Shown: positions 54,402 to 61,669 of the stretch, one piece after another | How positions within the stretch are numbered: position 1 is the stretch's first letter | How the letters are laid out: the number at the start of each line of letters is the position of its first letter | Source: VRUE01 sp963704515 | GTDB lineage: Bacteria; Actinomycetota; Thermoleophilia; Solirubrobacterales; 70-9 | Reading direction: 5' to 3' | Assembly (NCBI GenBank): GCA_963704515.1 | Contig: OY969913.1 | Span: 2,480,001 to 2,544,000 of the forward strand | DNA length: 64,000 nucleotides | Made by a program: the position numbers and the translations under genes | Notes under the pieces: model-generated | The model's input: only the letters and a program-made list of their open reading frames with translations | Database searches by the model: none | What the model was told of the DNA's origin: nothing

Positions 54402-55130
54402 TCAGTTCTCTACGACGGTGACGGTGTAGAGGAGTCTGGCGGTCGAGTAGCGGCAGCCGTAGGTGGCGCGCTTGTTGAGCTTTTGCTGGGGTTCGCCCTG
54501 GCGGACGTCGGTCGAGTTGATGCACTTGCCCGGTTCTCGGCTGGCGCGCCAGGCGTTGGACGAGGGGAGGCCCTGGGCGAAGGCGGGGGCCCAGGTAGGG
54601 ACCGTGATGCCGATGATGTCGTTCTTTTCGACCTTCAGCGAGGCGCCGAACTTGACGGTCTGGCCGAGGTAGGGGCTGAGCACGTGGACCGAGCCCTGAG
54701 CACGCAGGTTGTAGCGCGGCGGGTTGGTTTCCGGGATGCGGCGCAGAATCGCGAGGCGCGCCTCGGGCGGGGTGCCGAAGAAGCCGTTGAAGAAGGAGCG
54801 CTGGCTGGGGGTCGGCTGCGAAAGGGTCAGCGTCCAGGACTTGATCTTGCCGCCGCGGCGCACGAGGAAGGGCAGCGAGCCCTGACTGGTGCTGACCTGG
54901 AAGCCGGTGACGCTGCCAATCGCCTGGCAGGGGGACTCGGGGCATGCGGGGTCGGGTATCGTCGCCGTGTTGCCGAGCACGACGGTCGTGCTCGAGGTGG
55001 TCGCCGCCCCGGCGCCGGCCGCGAGCGGGACGAGGGCGAGAAGGCCGACCGCCAGCGCCAGCGCCGCTGTCAGCCTGCTCCGAAGCCGACCCGATCCGGC
55101 GTTGACGACTGCGCTCGAAGACCTCGACAT
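54402..55130 (-). CDS. Secreted hypothetical protein
   Basis: 242 residues. The signal peptide (LRSRLTAALALAVGLLALVPLAAGAGA) is followed by a beta-rich domain that includes VLGNTATIPDPACPESPCQAIGSVTGFQV, TLTLSQPTPSQRSFFNGFFGTPPEARLAILR and VEKNDIIGITVPTWAPAFAQG. Four cysteines lie in the mature part. I choose ATG 55130 because GAGGAG is seven bases upstream; ATG 55136 is too close to it. A wall or surface protein is likely; no family recognised. It is convergent with the AhpD-like gene. Confidence 0.7.
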   Translation of the reverse strand: MSRSSSAVVNAGSGRLRSRLTAALALAVGLLALVPLAAGAGAATTSSTTVVLGNTATIPDPACPESPCQAIGSVTGFQVSTSQGSLPFLVRRGGKIKSWTLTLSQPTPSQRSFFNGFFGTPPEARLAILRRIPETNPPRYNLRAQGSVHVLSPYLGQTVKFGASLKVEKNDIIGITVPTWAPAFAQGLPSSNAWRASREPGKCINSTDVRQGEPQQKLNKRATYGCRYSTARLLYTVTVVEN

Positions 55131-55207
55131 TCCCATGCTCCTCTCGTTGACGAACCTGCCCATCCGGGCAGATTAGCCATCAGGCCGGCAATTCCTGCTT
55201 GGCTCGG

Positions 55208-55720
55208 CTACCTGTGGCGGTGCGAGCGCGCGTACTGGATGGCGACCGCGTAGCGCAGGTGGTCCGCGCCGGGGAAGCCGAGCGCCAGGCGGGCGCCGTT
55301 GGTCAGGTCGAACGAGTTGCCGGGCGAGTAGGGACCGCGGTCGATCACCTTGGTGATCAAGTAGTGACCGTGGTAGGAGAGCTTGACGGTCGTGCCACAG
55401 GGCAGGCTCTTGTGGGCGACGCCGACGATCCGCGGCGTCAGCGTCTCGCCGCAGGCCGTGTGGTTGCCGTAGAGGCCGGGGCCGTACCAGGTCGCGCCCG
55501 CCACCCTCATCGGCGTGAAGGCCAGGCTCGGGCCCGCAGTCGACCCGGCGGAAGCCGAGGCGCCGCCCGTCCCGGCGCGGACGGGGGCGGCGCCTGTTGC
55601 CAGGGAGAAGATCACGGCAGCCAGGAAGGCCCAGCGCAGGCGCCGGCCGAGACGCGTGCCGGTTGCGCGCCCTCGCCAAGAATCGCTTGTCCGCCCGTGG
55701 CGGTTTCTGCCTGCCTTCAT
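55208..55720 (-). CDS. RlpA-like double-psi beta-barrel protein
   Basis: 170 residues. An N-terminal basic stretch and hydrophobic run (WAFLAAVIFSLATGAAPVRA) act as signal peptide, then a double-psi beta-barrel domain (GATWYGPGLYGNHTACGETLTPRIVGVAHKSLPCGTTV ... DRGPYSPGNSFDLT) of the RlpA lytic transglycosylase-like kind. Such domains bind or cleave peptidoglycan. The leader just upstream looks like a c-di-AMP riboswitch, which is known to control wall-lytic genes in actinobacteria. No SPOR domain is attached. Confidence 0.82.
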   Translation of the reverse strand: MKAGRNRHGRTSDSWRGRATGTRLGRRLRWAFLAAVIFSLATGAAPVRAGTGGASASAGSTAGPSLAFTPMRVAGATWYGPGLYGNHTACGETLTPRIVGVAHKSLPCGTTVKLSYHGHYLITKVIDRGPYSPGNSFDLTNGARLALGFPGADHLRYAVAIQYARSHRHR

Positions 55721-55724
55721 AGCT

Positions 55725-55858
55725 CTTCGCGACGCTTACGGGGTTAGCTGACGGGCTCGCGCTGAAAGAGCTGCGCTACGCGGCAGATGCCTGCGATTCG
55801 CCCCAACTGTTTGGGTCCCCCGCTCCCCGTGGTATGTAGACGGAGATTCAGCGGAAGT
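55725..55858 (-). promoter_or_regulatory. Probable c-di-AMP (ydaO-type) riboswitch upstream of the RlpA-like gene
   Basis: Read on the minus strand, the leader has the conserved blocks of the ydaO motif in order: CCGCTGAATCTCCGTC, GGGGGACCCAA, GGGGCGAATCG followed by GCAGG, and the 3' block GCCCGTCAGCTAACC then CGTAAGCGTCG, ending about 5 nt before the ATG at 55720. In actinobacteria this riboswitch sits before rpf, NlpC and related wall-lytic genes and turns them off when c-di-AMP is high. The target here fits that rule. Boundaries are approximate. Confidence 0.78.
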
Positions 55859-55905
55859 TGGCGGCACGTTAGCAAACGCTAAAACGGAAAGCCGTGAAGG
55901 GCATG

Positions 55906-55933
55906 GGAGAGGCCCCCTCGCGGGGGCCTCTCC
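55906..55933 (-). terminator. Terminator hairpin after rnpB
   Basis: Twelve complementary bases on each side (55906-55917 and 55922-55933) around a 4-nt loop TCGC, immediately past the 3' end of the RNase P RNA. There is no clear U-run. Confidence 0.65.
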
Positions 55934-55934
55934 G

Positions 55935-56308
55935 TTAGCGGGCCTGTAAGCCGGATCCTGTCTTGAGCGACCATCTGTCTCCCGGGGCCGGAGCCCCGGG
56001 GAGCCGCCTGCAGACGGCCCTGCGGCCTACCTGGACCTCGCCGGGCAGGGTCGACGGTCCCGCTTGGCCTTGCACCGGGCGGGGTTTGCCTGGCCGCCGC
56101 GTCACCGCGACGCCGGTGCGCTCTTACCGCACCCTTTCACCTTTGCCTGTACGCGGCTCACGTGTGGCCGCGCCATCGGCCGTGTGTTTCTGTGGCACTT
56201 TCCCGCGGGTTTCCCCGGGTGGGCGTTACCCACCGCCCTCGCCCTCTGGTGTCCGGACTTTCCTCGAGGGGTTTTCTCTCCCCCCGCGGTCGCTCGGCCC
56301 GCCCCTCG
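55935..56308 (-). ncRNA. rnpB: RNase P RNA (class A)
   Basis: On the minus strand the sequence contains the universally conserved GAAAGTCCGGACACC (P4 and J3/4 side), GGGTAACGCCCACCCGGGG, GAAAGTGCCACAGAAA, GGTGAAAGGGTGCGGTAAGAGCGCACCG, and the 3' end AGACAGGATCCGGCTTACAGGCCCGCT that closes P4 and P1. The 5' GGCGGGCC pairs with the 3' GGCCCGCT (P1). Length about 374 nt. End points are judged from P1 pairing. Apparent reading frames across it are artefacts. Confidence 0.92.
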
Positions 56309-56362
56309 ATGTTAACGCCCGCTCGCGGACTAGAGACAAATGCATCAAATATGCTGCCTGAA

Positions 56363-57190
56363 ATGCCAGTCGCCGTGATCACGGGCGCGGGCAGCGGCCT
56401 GGGCCGGGCGATCGCCCACGAGCTGGCCGCCCGCGGCTACCTCGTCCACGCAACCGACCTCGATCCCGATGCGGCCGCGACGACGGCGGCCGAGATCGGC
56501 ACCAGGGCGCGCCCCGCCGCGCTCGACGTCTGCGACGGGGAGGCCTGCCGGGCACTCGCCGCCGAGGCGGCGACACGCGGCGGAACGCTCGACCTCTGGG
56601 TCAACAACGCCGGAGTGCTTGAGACCGGCCGGTCCTGGGAGCAGGACGGGGCGACGCGCCGGCTGATGCTCGAGGTCAACGCGCTGGGCACGATGAACGG
56701 CACCGTGGCGGCACTGGAGCCGATGACCGCCGCCGGCCGTGGCCACGTGATCAACGTGATCTCGCTCGCCGGGATCGTCGCCGCGCCTGGAGAGGTCAAT
56801 TACTCGGCGAGCAAGCACGCCGCGATGGCCTTCACCCTCGGCACGCTCTTCGACCTGCGCCGCTCTGGAATCGCCGGCATCGAGATCTCGGCGCTCTGCC
56901 CCGACGGGATCTGGACCCCGATGCTCGAGGACAAGCTCGACGACCCCGACGCCGCCGGCTCCTTCTCCGGACACCTGCTCACACCCCAGCGCGTCGCCGA
57001 GGAGGTCGGCCGACTAGCCGAGCGCCCGCGCCCGGTCGTCGTCCTGCCCCGCTGGCGCGGTCCGCTGCTGCGCCTCTTCGACCTCTCCCCCCGCCTCGCC
57101 CTGCGCCTGCTGCCTTGGGTGATGAAGGACGCGAGGAGACGACAGCGGCGCTACAAGAAGCTGATCGAGTCCGGCAAGTGGCCGAAGTAG
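56363..57190 (+). CDS. Short-chain dehydrogenase/reductase
   Basis: 275 residues, classical SDR: GAGSGLGRAIAHEL near the N-terminus, DVCDGEAC, NNAGVLETG, and YSASKHA with the catalytic Tyr and Lys. The C-terminal ~40 residues are basic and amphipathic (RLFDLSPRLALRLLPWVMKDARRRQRRYKKL), which may bind a membrane. I choose ATG 56363 since TATGCT lies seven bases upstream (leaderless pattern) and the dinucleotide motif then begins at the normal distance. ATG 56351 is an alternative. Substrate unknown. Confidence 0.82.
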   Translation: MPVAVITGAGSGLGRAIAHELAARGYLVHATDLDPDAAATTAAEIGTRARPAALDVCDGEACRALAAEAATRGGTLDLWVNNAGVLETGRSWEQDGATRRLMLEVNALGTMNGTVAALEPMTAAGRGHVINVISLAGIVAAPGEVNYSASKHAAMAFTLGTLFDLRRSGIAGIEISALCPDGIWTPMLEDKLDDPDAAGSFSGHLLTPQRVAEEVGRLAERPRPVVVLPRWRGPLLRLFDLSPRLALRLLPWVMKDARRRQRRYKKLIESGKWPK

Positions 57191-57197
57191 CGACCGG

Positions 57198-57809
57198 TTA
57201 GATCTTCCGGAAGACCCCGACGACCTTGCCCAGTACCGTGGCCTCGGTGGTGCGGATCGGCTCCATGGTCTCGTTCTCGGGCTGCAGCCGGACGTGGTCG
57301 TCCTCGCGGAAGAAGCGCTTGACCGTTGCCTCCTCGCCGATCAGGGCGACGACGATCTCGCCGTCGGTCGCGTCGTCGGCCGGACGCACGACGACGTAGT
57401 CGTTCTCGAAGATGCCCGCTTCGATCATGCTGTCGCCGCGCACTTTGAGGATGTAGTCGCCGTCCTCGCCGCCGATCACGTCGGGCACTTCGATGTATTC
57501 CTCGACGTTCTCTTCGGCGACGATCGGCTCGCCGGCGGCGACGTGGCCGACAAGTGGCAGACCGCTGCCGGGCCGGATCGTCCTCTTCGCCTTGTCGAAG
57601 AGCAGCTCGATCGCCCGCGGCTTGGAGGGATCGCGTTTGAGCAGCCCGATCTTCTCCAGGTTGGCGAGGTGCGCGTGCACCGTCGAGGACGAGTGCAGCC
57701 CAACCGCTTTGCCGATCTCCCGCACAGTGGGCGGGTACCCGGTCTTGGCCGCGTACTTGCGGATGAAGTCGAAGATCTCCTTCTGCCTCTTAGTCAGATC
57801 GAGCTCCAC
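57198..57809 (-). CDS. lexA: LexA repressor
   Basis: 203 residues. The N-terminal winged helix (TKRQKEIFDFIRKYAAKTGYPPTVREIGKAVGLHSSSTVHAHLANLE) recognises SOS boxes. The self-cleavage site is Ala92-Gly93 (VAAGEP), with catalytic Ser127 (GDSM) and Lys164 (ATVKRF). RecA-stimulated cleavage de-represses DNA-repair genes. A full SOS box 33 bp before the start shows autoregulation. Convergent with the SDR gene. Confidence 0.95.
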   Translation of the reverse strand: MELDLTKRQKEIFDFIRKYAAKTGYPPTVREIGKAVGLHSSSTVHAHLANLEKIGLLKRDPSKPRAIELLFDKAKRTIRPGSGLPLVGHVAAGEPIVAEENVEEYIEVPDVIGGEDGDYILKVRGDSMIEAGIFENDYVVVRPADDATDGEIVVALIGEEATVKRFFREDDHVRLQPENETMEPIRTTEATVLGKVVGVFRKI

Positions 57810-57842
57810 CTAGCTTCCCTTCAGGTCAAATGCCGAATCGTT

Positions 57843-57856
57843 CGAACACCTGTTCG
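57843..57856. promoter_or_regulatory. SOS box (LexA operator)
   Basis: CGAAC-ACCT-GTTCG, a perfect actinobacterial LexA site, 33 bp upstream of the lexA start at 57809. It is also 75 bp before the tRNA-Leu gene on the other side. Confidence 0.9.
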
Positions 57857-57912
57857 CAAAGCCTACCGCGTCACCCGGACGCCCGCAACCAAGCCCCGGA
57901 ACCGGCAAGCAT

Positions 57913-57930
57913 CTAGAATCCCCGCCCCAC
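57913..57930 (+). promoter_or_regulatory. tRNA-Leu promoter -10 box
   Basis: TAGAAT at 57914-57919 lies 11 bp before the first tRNA base, a normal -10 position for a short leader. Confidence 0.45.
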
Positions 57931-58016
<86 letters not shown>

Positions 58017-58020
58017 TGAG

Positions 58021-58045
58021 AAAACCCCCGCAAAGCGGGGGTTTT
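58021..58045 (+). terminator. Rho-independent terminator after tRNA-Leu
   Basis: AAAACCCCCGC, loop AAA, GCGGGGGTTTT: an 11-bp stem with a T-run, 4 nt past the tRNA. Confidence 0.9.
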
Positions 58046-58134
58046 GCTTTGTGGGGGCGGTGACGCGTCCCGCGTCGGCCAACCCGGCGGCCGCGTCCTC
58101 GTCCCTTCCTCGTCCCATTTCCTGCCGGAGAGGG

Positions 58135-58398
58135 TCAGTCAAGCTCGCCGCGCTCGGCGCGGCCGTAGGCGTCGGCGAGGTCGGCCACCGTGGCGCCCAT
58201 GCCGTCGAGCAGACGCGCGACAAGAATCCAGCCGGGGTTGTTCTGCGCCCGCTCGATATCCGAAACCTGCGACTCGGTAGTCCCGGCCGCCGTCGCCAGC
58301 TCGATTTGCTTCAGCTCGTGATCTTCGCGCAGCGCGCGGAGCGCCCGCCCGAGCAAGCGGAGCGAGTCGGGCGGGCTGGTGTAGTCGGCGCGCGGCAC
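58135..58398 (-). CDS. Xre-family regulator
   Basis: 87 residues. Most of the chain is a Cro/C1-type helix-turn-helix (GRALRALREDHELKQIELATAAGTTESQVSDIERAQNNPGWILVARLLDGMG). It is a likely element repressor. GTG start at 58398. It is divergent from the small gene at 58465, with a 66-bp gap between them that may hold its operator. Confidence 0.82.
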   Translation of the reverse strand: MPRADYTSPPDSLRLLGRALRALREDHELKQIELATAAGTTESQVSDIERAQNNPGWILVARLLDGMGATVADLADAYGRAERGELD

Positions 58399-58450
58399 GG
58401 CGGGTAACGCTCCCCGCCCGGCGACGCTCCCACTTATGCAAAGAACGAAC

Positions 58451-58464
58451 TAGACTACCCGCGC
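58451..58464 (+). promoter_or_regulatory. Leaderless promoter -10 box of the small wHTH-like gene
   Basis: TAGACT at 58451-58456, eight bases, ATG 58465. Confidence 0.5.
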
Positions 58465-58686
58465 ATGGCGGGCGGGAAAGAGGATCGAGCGCGGGCGCGG
58501 GGCGAAATCATCCGAGCCGAATTGCTGGCGAAGCTAAGGACCGGCGGCCCGCAGGCAGCGGCTGACCTTCAACCGCAGTTGCCGCGCGATGTATCGCTCT
58601 CTGAGATTGCCTTTCAACTCGACCGACTGGCCGATGAAGGGCAGACGGTCGGCGAGGTGGGCGGCGTCTACCGGCTCGCAAACTAG
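58465..58686 (+). CDS. Small winged-helix-like protein
   Basis: 73 residues. The pattern (EIIRAELLAKLRTGGPQAAADLQ ... SLSEIAFQLDRLADEGQTVGEVGGVYRLAN) resembles a small winged helix with a final beta-hairpin wing. It is divergently paired with the Xre gene in the way of a phage repressor and anti-repressor or Cro-like partner. Function inferred from shape and position only. Confidence 0.55.
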   Translation: MAGGKEDRARARGEIIRAELLAKLRTGGPQAAADLQPQLPRDVSLSEIAFQLDRLADEGQTVGEVGGVYRLAN

Positions 58687-58707
58687 GCCACCACATCGGA
58701 GGAAGAC

Positions 58708-59040
58708 ATGACCCGAACGCTCGCAACTGTCGCTGCCGTAGGTCTCTCGGCCGCCGCCCTGGCGGCCTGCGCAGGGGGAGGCGATTCAGCGACCGGCGCA
58801 GAAACGCTGACGTCGGTTCGGTCACAAATCGCCAAGGCCCGCGAAGAACAGGCGGTCTGCGCCGAAATGATCGAAACCGAAAGGACGAACATCGAAGTCG
58901 CAAAGGAACTCGGCAGACCAACTCACAACTTTGAACTGCTCCTGACGACGAACGAAAAGTGTCTCGAAAGGGAACAACTCAGGGAGGTCAATCTCCGGGA
59001 ACGTGAAGGCGAACTCGAAGCCGGAGCACCGGGGAAATAG
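58708..59040 (+). CDS. Small lipoprotein
   Basis: 110 residues. The signal sequence TLATVAAVGLSAAALAACAGGG has a lipobox (LAAC). The mature part is helical and charged (SQIAKAREEQAVCAEMIETERTNIEVAKE ... NEKCLEREQLREVNLREREGELEAG), with two cysteines. GGAGG precedes the ATG. A surface lipoprotein carried by the element; family not recognised. Confidence 0.65.
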   Translation: MTRTLATVAAVGLSAAALAACAGGGDSATGAETLTSVRSQIAKAREEQAVCAEMIETERTNIEVAKELGRPTHNFELLLTTNEKCLEREQLREVNLREREGELEAGAPGK

Positions 59041-59397
59041 CAGCGACTCTCGGCTTTCCCGCCACCCTGGTCGGGCGCAGGTTTTCCGCCGGGCGACGTG
59101 CGAGAGTTCTTTACGCGGGCGCCGTCCCTGGCGCGACGCCAACAAGGACACCCCCGCCATAGAGGACAAGCAGGTTTGCGTCCCTGCCCCTCGGAGCCTT
59201 TGAGCCGGGCCGCATGGCCTACTCGCAAGGATCGGTCCGACCCGACGCAAGCACAGTCTGGAGCGCTACTTAAGCCCCGCCCGGCAAGCCAGCCCGGCGG
59301 GGCGCTGTGTTTCTGCCGTCAGTCGATCCCGACAGACAATTCGCGATCCCACGCCCCTGCATCGCCGCCGAGCAGGGACGTGAGGTCGCAGGGGCGT
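59041..59397. other. Gap of 357 bp without a supported gene
   Basis: The only structure I see is an inverted repeat, GCCCCGCC (59274-59281) with GGCGGGGC (59296-59303), preceded by an AAG-rich run and followed by TTTC, which could be a terminator for the lipoprotein gene. Open frames here look like chance. Confidence 0.4.
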
Positions 59398-59673
59398 TCA
59401 ACAGACGTTGCCGCCGACCGCCCGACAGGTGGCCGACGAGCTGTCTTCGATATGGCCTAGATCGGTCTCGATTTCCTTAAGGAGGCCGTTGACGCTTCCC
59501 CTTGAGTAGGACAGGCCAACGCGGCCGTTGAGCTTCTTGAGTTCCCGTTCGACGCCGTACAGGCTTCCCCTGGCCGACTGCGCCTGCGTGATTTGGCCTA
59601 TTGCGAGTCCGGCAAGGATGCAGAGCAGCGCGAGGATGATCGCGGCGGTGCGCGCCTTGAGCGTGATGGTCAA
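59398..59673 (-). CDS. Small membrane-anchored coiled-coil protein
   Basis: 91 residues from a TTG at 59673, with GGAGG eight bases upstream. One N-terminal membrane helix (TAAIILALLCILAGLAIGQI) is followed by a short helical stretch (GSLYGVERELKKLNGRVGLSY) and a C-terminus with two cysteines (ATCRAVGGNVC). The size and layout recall small phage or element accessory proteins. Family not recognised. The longer frame upstream overlaps the next gene and has no good start. Confidence 0.5.
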   Translation of the reverse strand: MTITLKARTAAIILALLCILAGLAIGQITQAQSARGSLYGVERELKKLNGRVGLSYSRGSVNGLLKEIETDLGHIEDSSSATCRAVGGNVC

Positions 59674-59771
59674 TGGAGCCTCCGTTGGTGTGGTGGACAA
59701 ACGCCCGCAACCTAGACGAGGACTCGGCCGGTACCGAGAGGTAGCGGGCGCCGTAGAGCCCACGCTCCCGC

Positions 59772-59969
59772 TCAGCCGTTGCCCTCGCCGAGCTTCCCGG
59801 CGATGAAGGCCCAAAGCTCCCGCGACAACGCCGCCTCGATGACGGTCCCGCCGCTGGCCGCGTAGAGGCGCAGGGTCCGGCTGCCGTCCTCAGCGGGCGG
59901 CGCCACGTCCACCGGGCCGACAACGTAGCGGTTGACGACGCTGAAGACGCTCGGCGTTTCCTCTTGCAT
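59772..59969 (-). CDS. Small hypothetical protein
   Basis: 65 residues. ATG 59969 has GGAGGG five bases upstream, a good ribosome binding site. The sequence (FSVVNRYVVGPVDVAPPAEDGSRTLRLYAASGGTVIEAALSRELWAFIAGKLGEG) suggests a small beta-rich domain. It points away from the gene at 59998, with 28 bp between them. No function is evident. Confidence 0.5.
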   Translation of the reverse strand: MQEETPSVFSVVNRYVVGPVDVAPPAEDGSRTLRLYAASGGTVIEAALSRELWAFIAGKLGEGNG

Positions 59970-59985
59970 TCGTGCCCTCCGGGAA

Positions 59986-59997
59986 TAGGCTGCTGAC
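59986..59997 (+). promoter_or_regulatory. Leaderless promoter -10 box of the gene at 59998
   Basis: TAGGCT at 59986-59991, six bases, GTG 59998. Confidence 0.45.
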
Positions 59998-60321
59998 GTG
60001 GCGGATGATCCCTACCCCGCGTTGACCGAGGAAGTTCCCAGCAAAGGGCGCGCCGCAGAGATGGCGGTCGCCGACGCAAAGGATGCGATTCGGCGGCTTG
60101 AGAAATCCGATCCCGAGAAGACGGAAATACCGTTGACCGGCGAGTACGTAGATACGTGGATCAATCGGCGACTTCTGACGATGACGGACTGGCCGGAATG
60201 TCTGGAAACGTTCGATATGGATGCCGTCAAGGCGCACCTGGACGCCGAGGGCATCACCTGGCGCGTGCAGGGCCACCAGATGAACTTGGTGATTCACAAG
60301 CCGCCGAAGACATCCGAATAG
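59998..60321 (+). CDS. Small hypothetical protein
   Basis: 107 residues from a leaderless GTG. It is acidic and likely globular (PLTGEYVDTWINRRLLTMTDWPECLETFDMDAVKAHLDAEGITWRVQGHQMNLVIHKPP), with no membrane segment. Stop TAG at 60319-60321. It is followed by a structured 190-bp gap. It does not match a family I know. Confidence 0.5.
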   Translation: MADDPYPALTEEVPSKGRAAEMAVADAKDAIRRLEKSDPEKTEIPLTGEYVDTWINRRLLTMTDWPECLETFDMDAVKAHLDAEGITWRVQGHQMNLVIHKPPKTSE

Positions 60322-60510
60322 ACCACGGCGGCCAGTACGGCGCCGGGGGCTTTATGTGGGCGCGATCCTTGCACCCCCACGCCCCGAACGGCGCCTACTT
60401 TCACACTTCCCACGCCGATTGCGGCGCGATCTTTGGGCGGGGTGCAAGGAAGGTGAAAATGTGGGGTTCAGACAAGGAAACCTGACTGTACGGTCTGCTA
60501 GACTGTGGAC
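60322..60510. other. Structured gap with long inverted repeats
   Basis: CCTTGCACCCC (60367-60377) is mirrored exactly by GGGGTGCAAGG (60439-60449), and GGCGCGATC followed by T-rich sequence occurs on both sides. The 70-bp region could fold into a long imperfect hairpin. Regulatory RNA or an element control site is possible; nothing more can be read. Confidence 0.4.
60499..60510 (+). promoter_or_regulatory. Leaderless promoter -10 box of the broken Xre gene
   Basis: TAGACT at 60499-60504, six bases, ATG 60511. Confidence 0.45.
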
Positions 60511-60761
60511 ATGTCAAGTACCGTAGATTCAGCACCACAACTGACGCCAGGACGCATCCGCAAACTGATGCGGGCGCGGGGGTACTCGCAGGCCGATGTT
60601 GCCAGGTCTGCCGCGATCACCGAAGCTGATATGTCCCGGATTTGCGCCGCGACATGATGCCGACGCCCCGGCAAGCCGCGCGCATTCTGGAGGTACTGGA
60701 ACCGCACGACGAGTCTATGCGGACTCCACTACGGATGGTGAGTGCCGATGTCGCCGCGTAA
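60511..60761 (+). pseudogene. Xre-type regulator split by a -1 frame change
   Basis: The first frame gives 48 residues with most of a Cro-type helix-turn-helix (TPGRIRKLMRARGYSQADVARSAAITEADMSRICAAT) and stops at 60657. From 60645 the frame one base back gives RRDMMPTPRQAARILEVLEPHDESMRTPLRM to a stop at 60761, which is the expected second half (SRIC then RRDMMPTPRQA). One missing or inserted base explains it; a programmed slip is less likely, as no slippery heptamer is obvious. Confidence 0.6.
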
Positions 60762-61140
60762 ATCCACACCTTCACCGCTGGCGGCTCGGCTCTCCGAGCT
60801 TGCCATCGAGCCGCACGAGCTGGCCGCTCTCTGTCGCGTCGATCTTTCGACTGTGGAGACGTGGATCGCGGATGGGCTGGATGGTGAGAGTGCGATTCTT
60901 ACCCGCTTCCTCGCAGACGCCGACGACGCGCGGCGGCGTGTTGAGCAACTGCGCCGGACCTACACCCGCACCCTGGAGGGCGAGGGCAGCGCGCACAGCG
61001 GCGTAACGCCGCCGTATGGCACCGCAGATATCGGCGTGCTCGACGGGGAGCCGGTCCCAACCGTCCCGCCCCTGCCTGCGCCGACGCGGCGCCCGCTGGA
61101 GTCCGTTCAGGATGGGTCGCGGTATGGAGGGTCGAAATGA
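60748..61140 (+). CDS. Small helix-turn-helix-like protein
   Basis: 130 residues. The first third (LAARLSELAIEPHELAALCRVDLSTVETWIADGLDGE) resembles a MerR/Xre-like DNA-binding helix set, and the tail is Pro-rich. It starts inside the end of the split Xre frame, and its stop overlaps the next ATG (ATGA). GGTGAG precedes the ATG weakly. Role in element control is inferred. Confidence 0.5.
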   Translation: MSPRKSTPSPLAARLSELAIEPHELAALCRVDLSTVETWIADGLDGESAILTRFLADADDARRRVEQLRRTYTRTLEGEGSAHSGVTPPYGTADIGVLDGEPVPTVPPLPAPTRRPLESVQDGSRYGGSK

Positions 61141-61382
61141 GTCGCCGCACGCCGGGGATGCCGATCCTCGGCACCGAGAAAACCGTCACGGCGGCCGAGA
61201 TTGCGGCGGAAGCTGGGACTACAGCCGGGCAGCGCCCGAAAGACGCGAAGCGGCGCGAGCTGACGCCAAATCAGGCGCGTTTGAAAATGTCCGACCGCTA
61301 CGTCGGGGAGCCGCCGGAGAGGTCGGGTGGAATAGGTCGGGAAGCGCTCCGGAAGTGCTCGGGCCAGTCGGCGCGCCAGTGA
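61137..61382 (+). CDS. Small hypothetical protein, possibly truncated
   Basis: 81 residues. The N-terminal part (PILGTEKTVTAAEIAAEAGTTAGQRPKDAKRRELTPNQARLKMSDRYVG) reads like a natural protein; the frame ends in TGA at 61382, but past it the same frame reads on as SRSAQIKSLEVRSSARSAVT, which suggests a premature stop or frame change. Coupled to the previous gene by ATGA. Small phage-type gene of unknown role. Confidence 0.4.
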   Translation: MSRRTPGMPILGTEKTVTAAEIAAEAGTTAGQRPKDAKRRELTPNQARLKMSDRYVGEPPERSGGIGREALRKCSGQSARQ

Positions 61383-61444
61383 GACAGCCGCTCGGCGCAG
61401 ATCAAGAGCTTGGAGGTCCGCAGCAGCGCCCGGAGCGCTGTCAC

Positions 61445-61669
61445 GTGAGGGCGGCGCCGAGGCGCCCCGACCCCCTCCCCGCCACCGCTGACGATGCCGC
61501 CGCCAAGGCGAAGCTGGCCGCCGACTTCCGGGCGCACGCCGCCAAGGTCGCCGCCATCGCCGAGGCGGCCAAGGGCAGCGGCGACGCTGACCGCGAAGCG
61601 CGGGCCGCCGCTGAGGTCGCGGCCAGTCGGCAGGTTGGCGAAGCGCTGAAGGCAAGGGGGATTCTATGA
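61445..61669 (+). CDS. Small alanine-rich helical protein
   Basis: 74 residues from a possible GTG at 61445. Most of it is a charged helix (DDAAAKAKLAADFRAHAAKVAAIAEAAKGSGDADREARAAAEVAASRQVGEALKARGIL). Its stop overlaps the ATG of the protease-like gene (ATGA). The start is uncertain because the upstream frames are disturbed. A scaffolding-like role next to a prohead protease is possible but unproven. Confidence 0.4.
   Translation: MRAAPRRPDPLPATADDAAAKAKLAADFRAHAAKVAAIAEAAKGSGDADREARAAAEVAASRQVGEALKARGIL

Noticed and set aside
55963..56361. Open frames within the RNase P RNA
   Set aside because: The conserved RNA motifs explain the region; the frames are chance.
59098..59460. Possible 120-codon gene in the 59.0-59.4 kb gap
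   Set aside because: No ribosome binding site or leaderless box, composition is Arg/Pro/Ser-rich, and it overlaps the start of the convergent small membrane gene.
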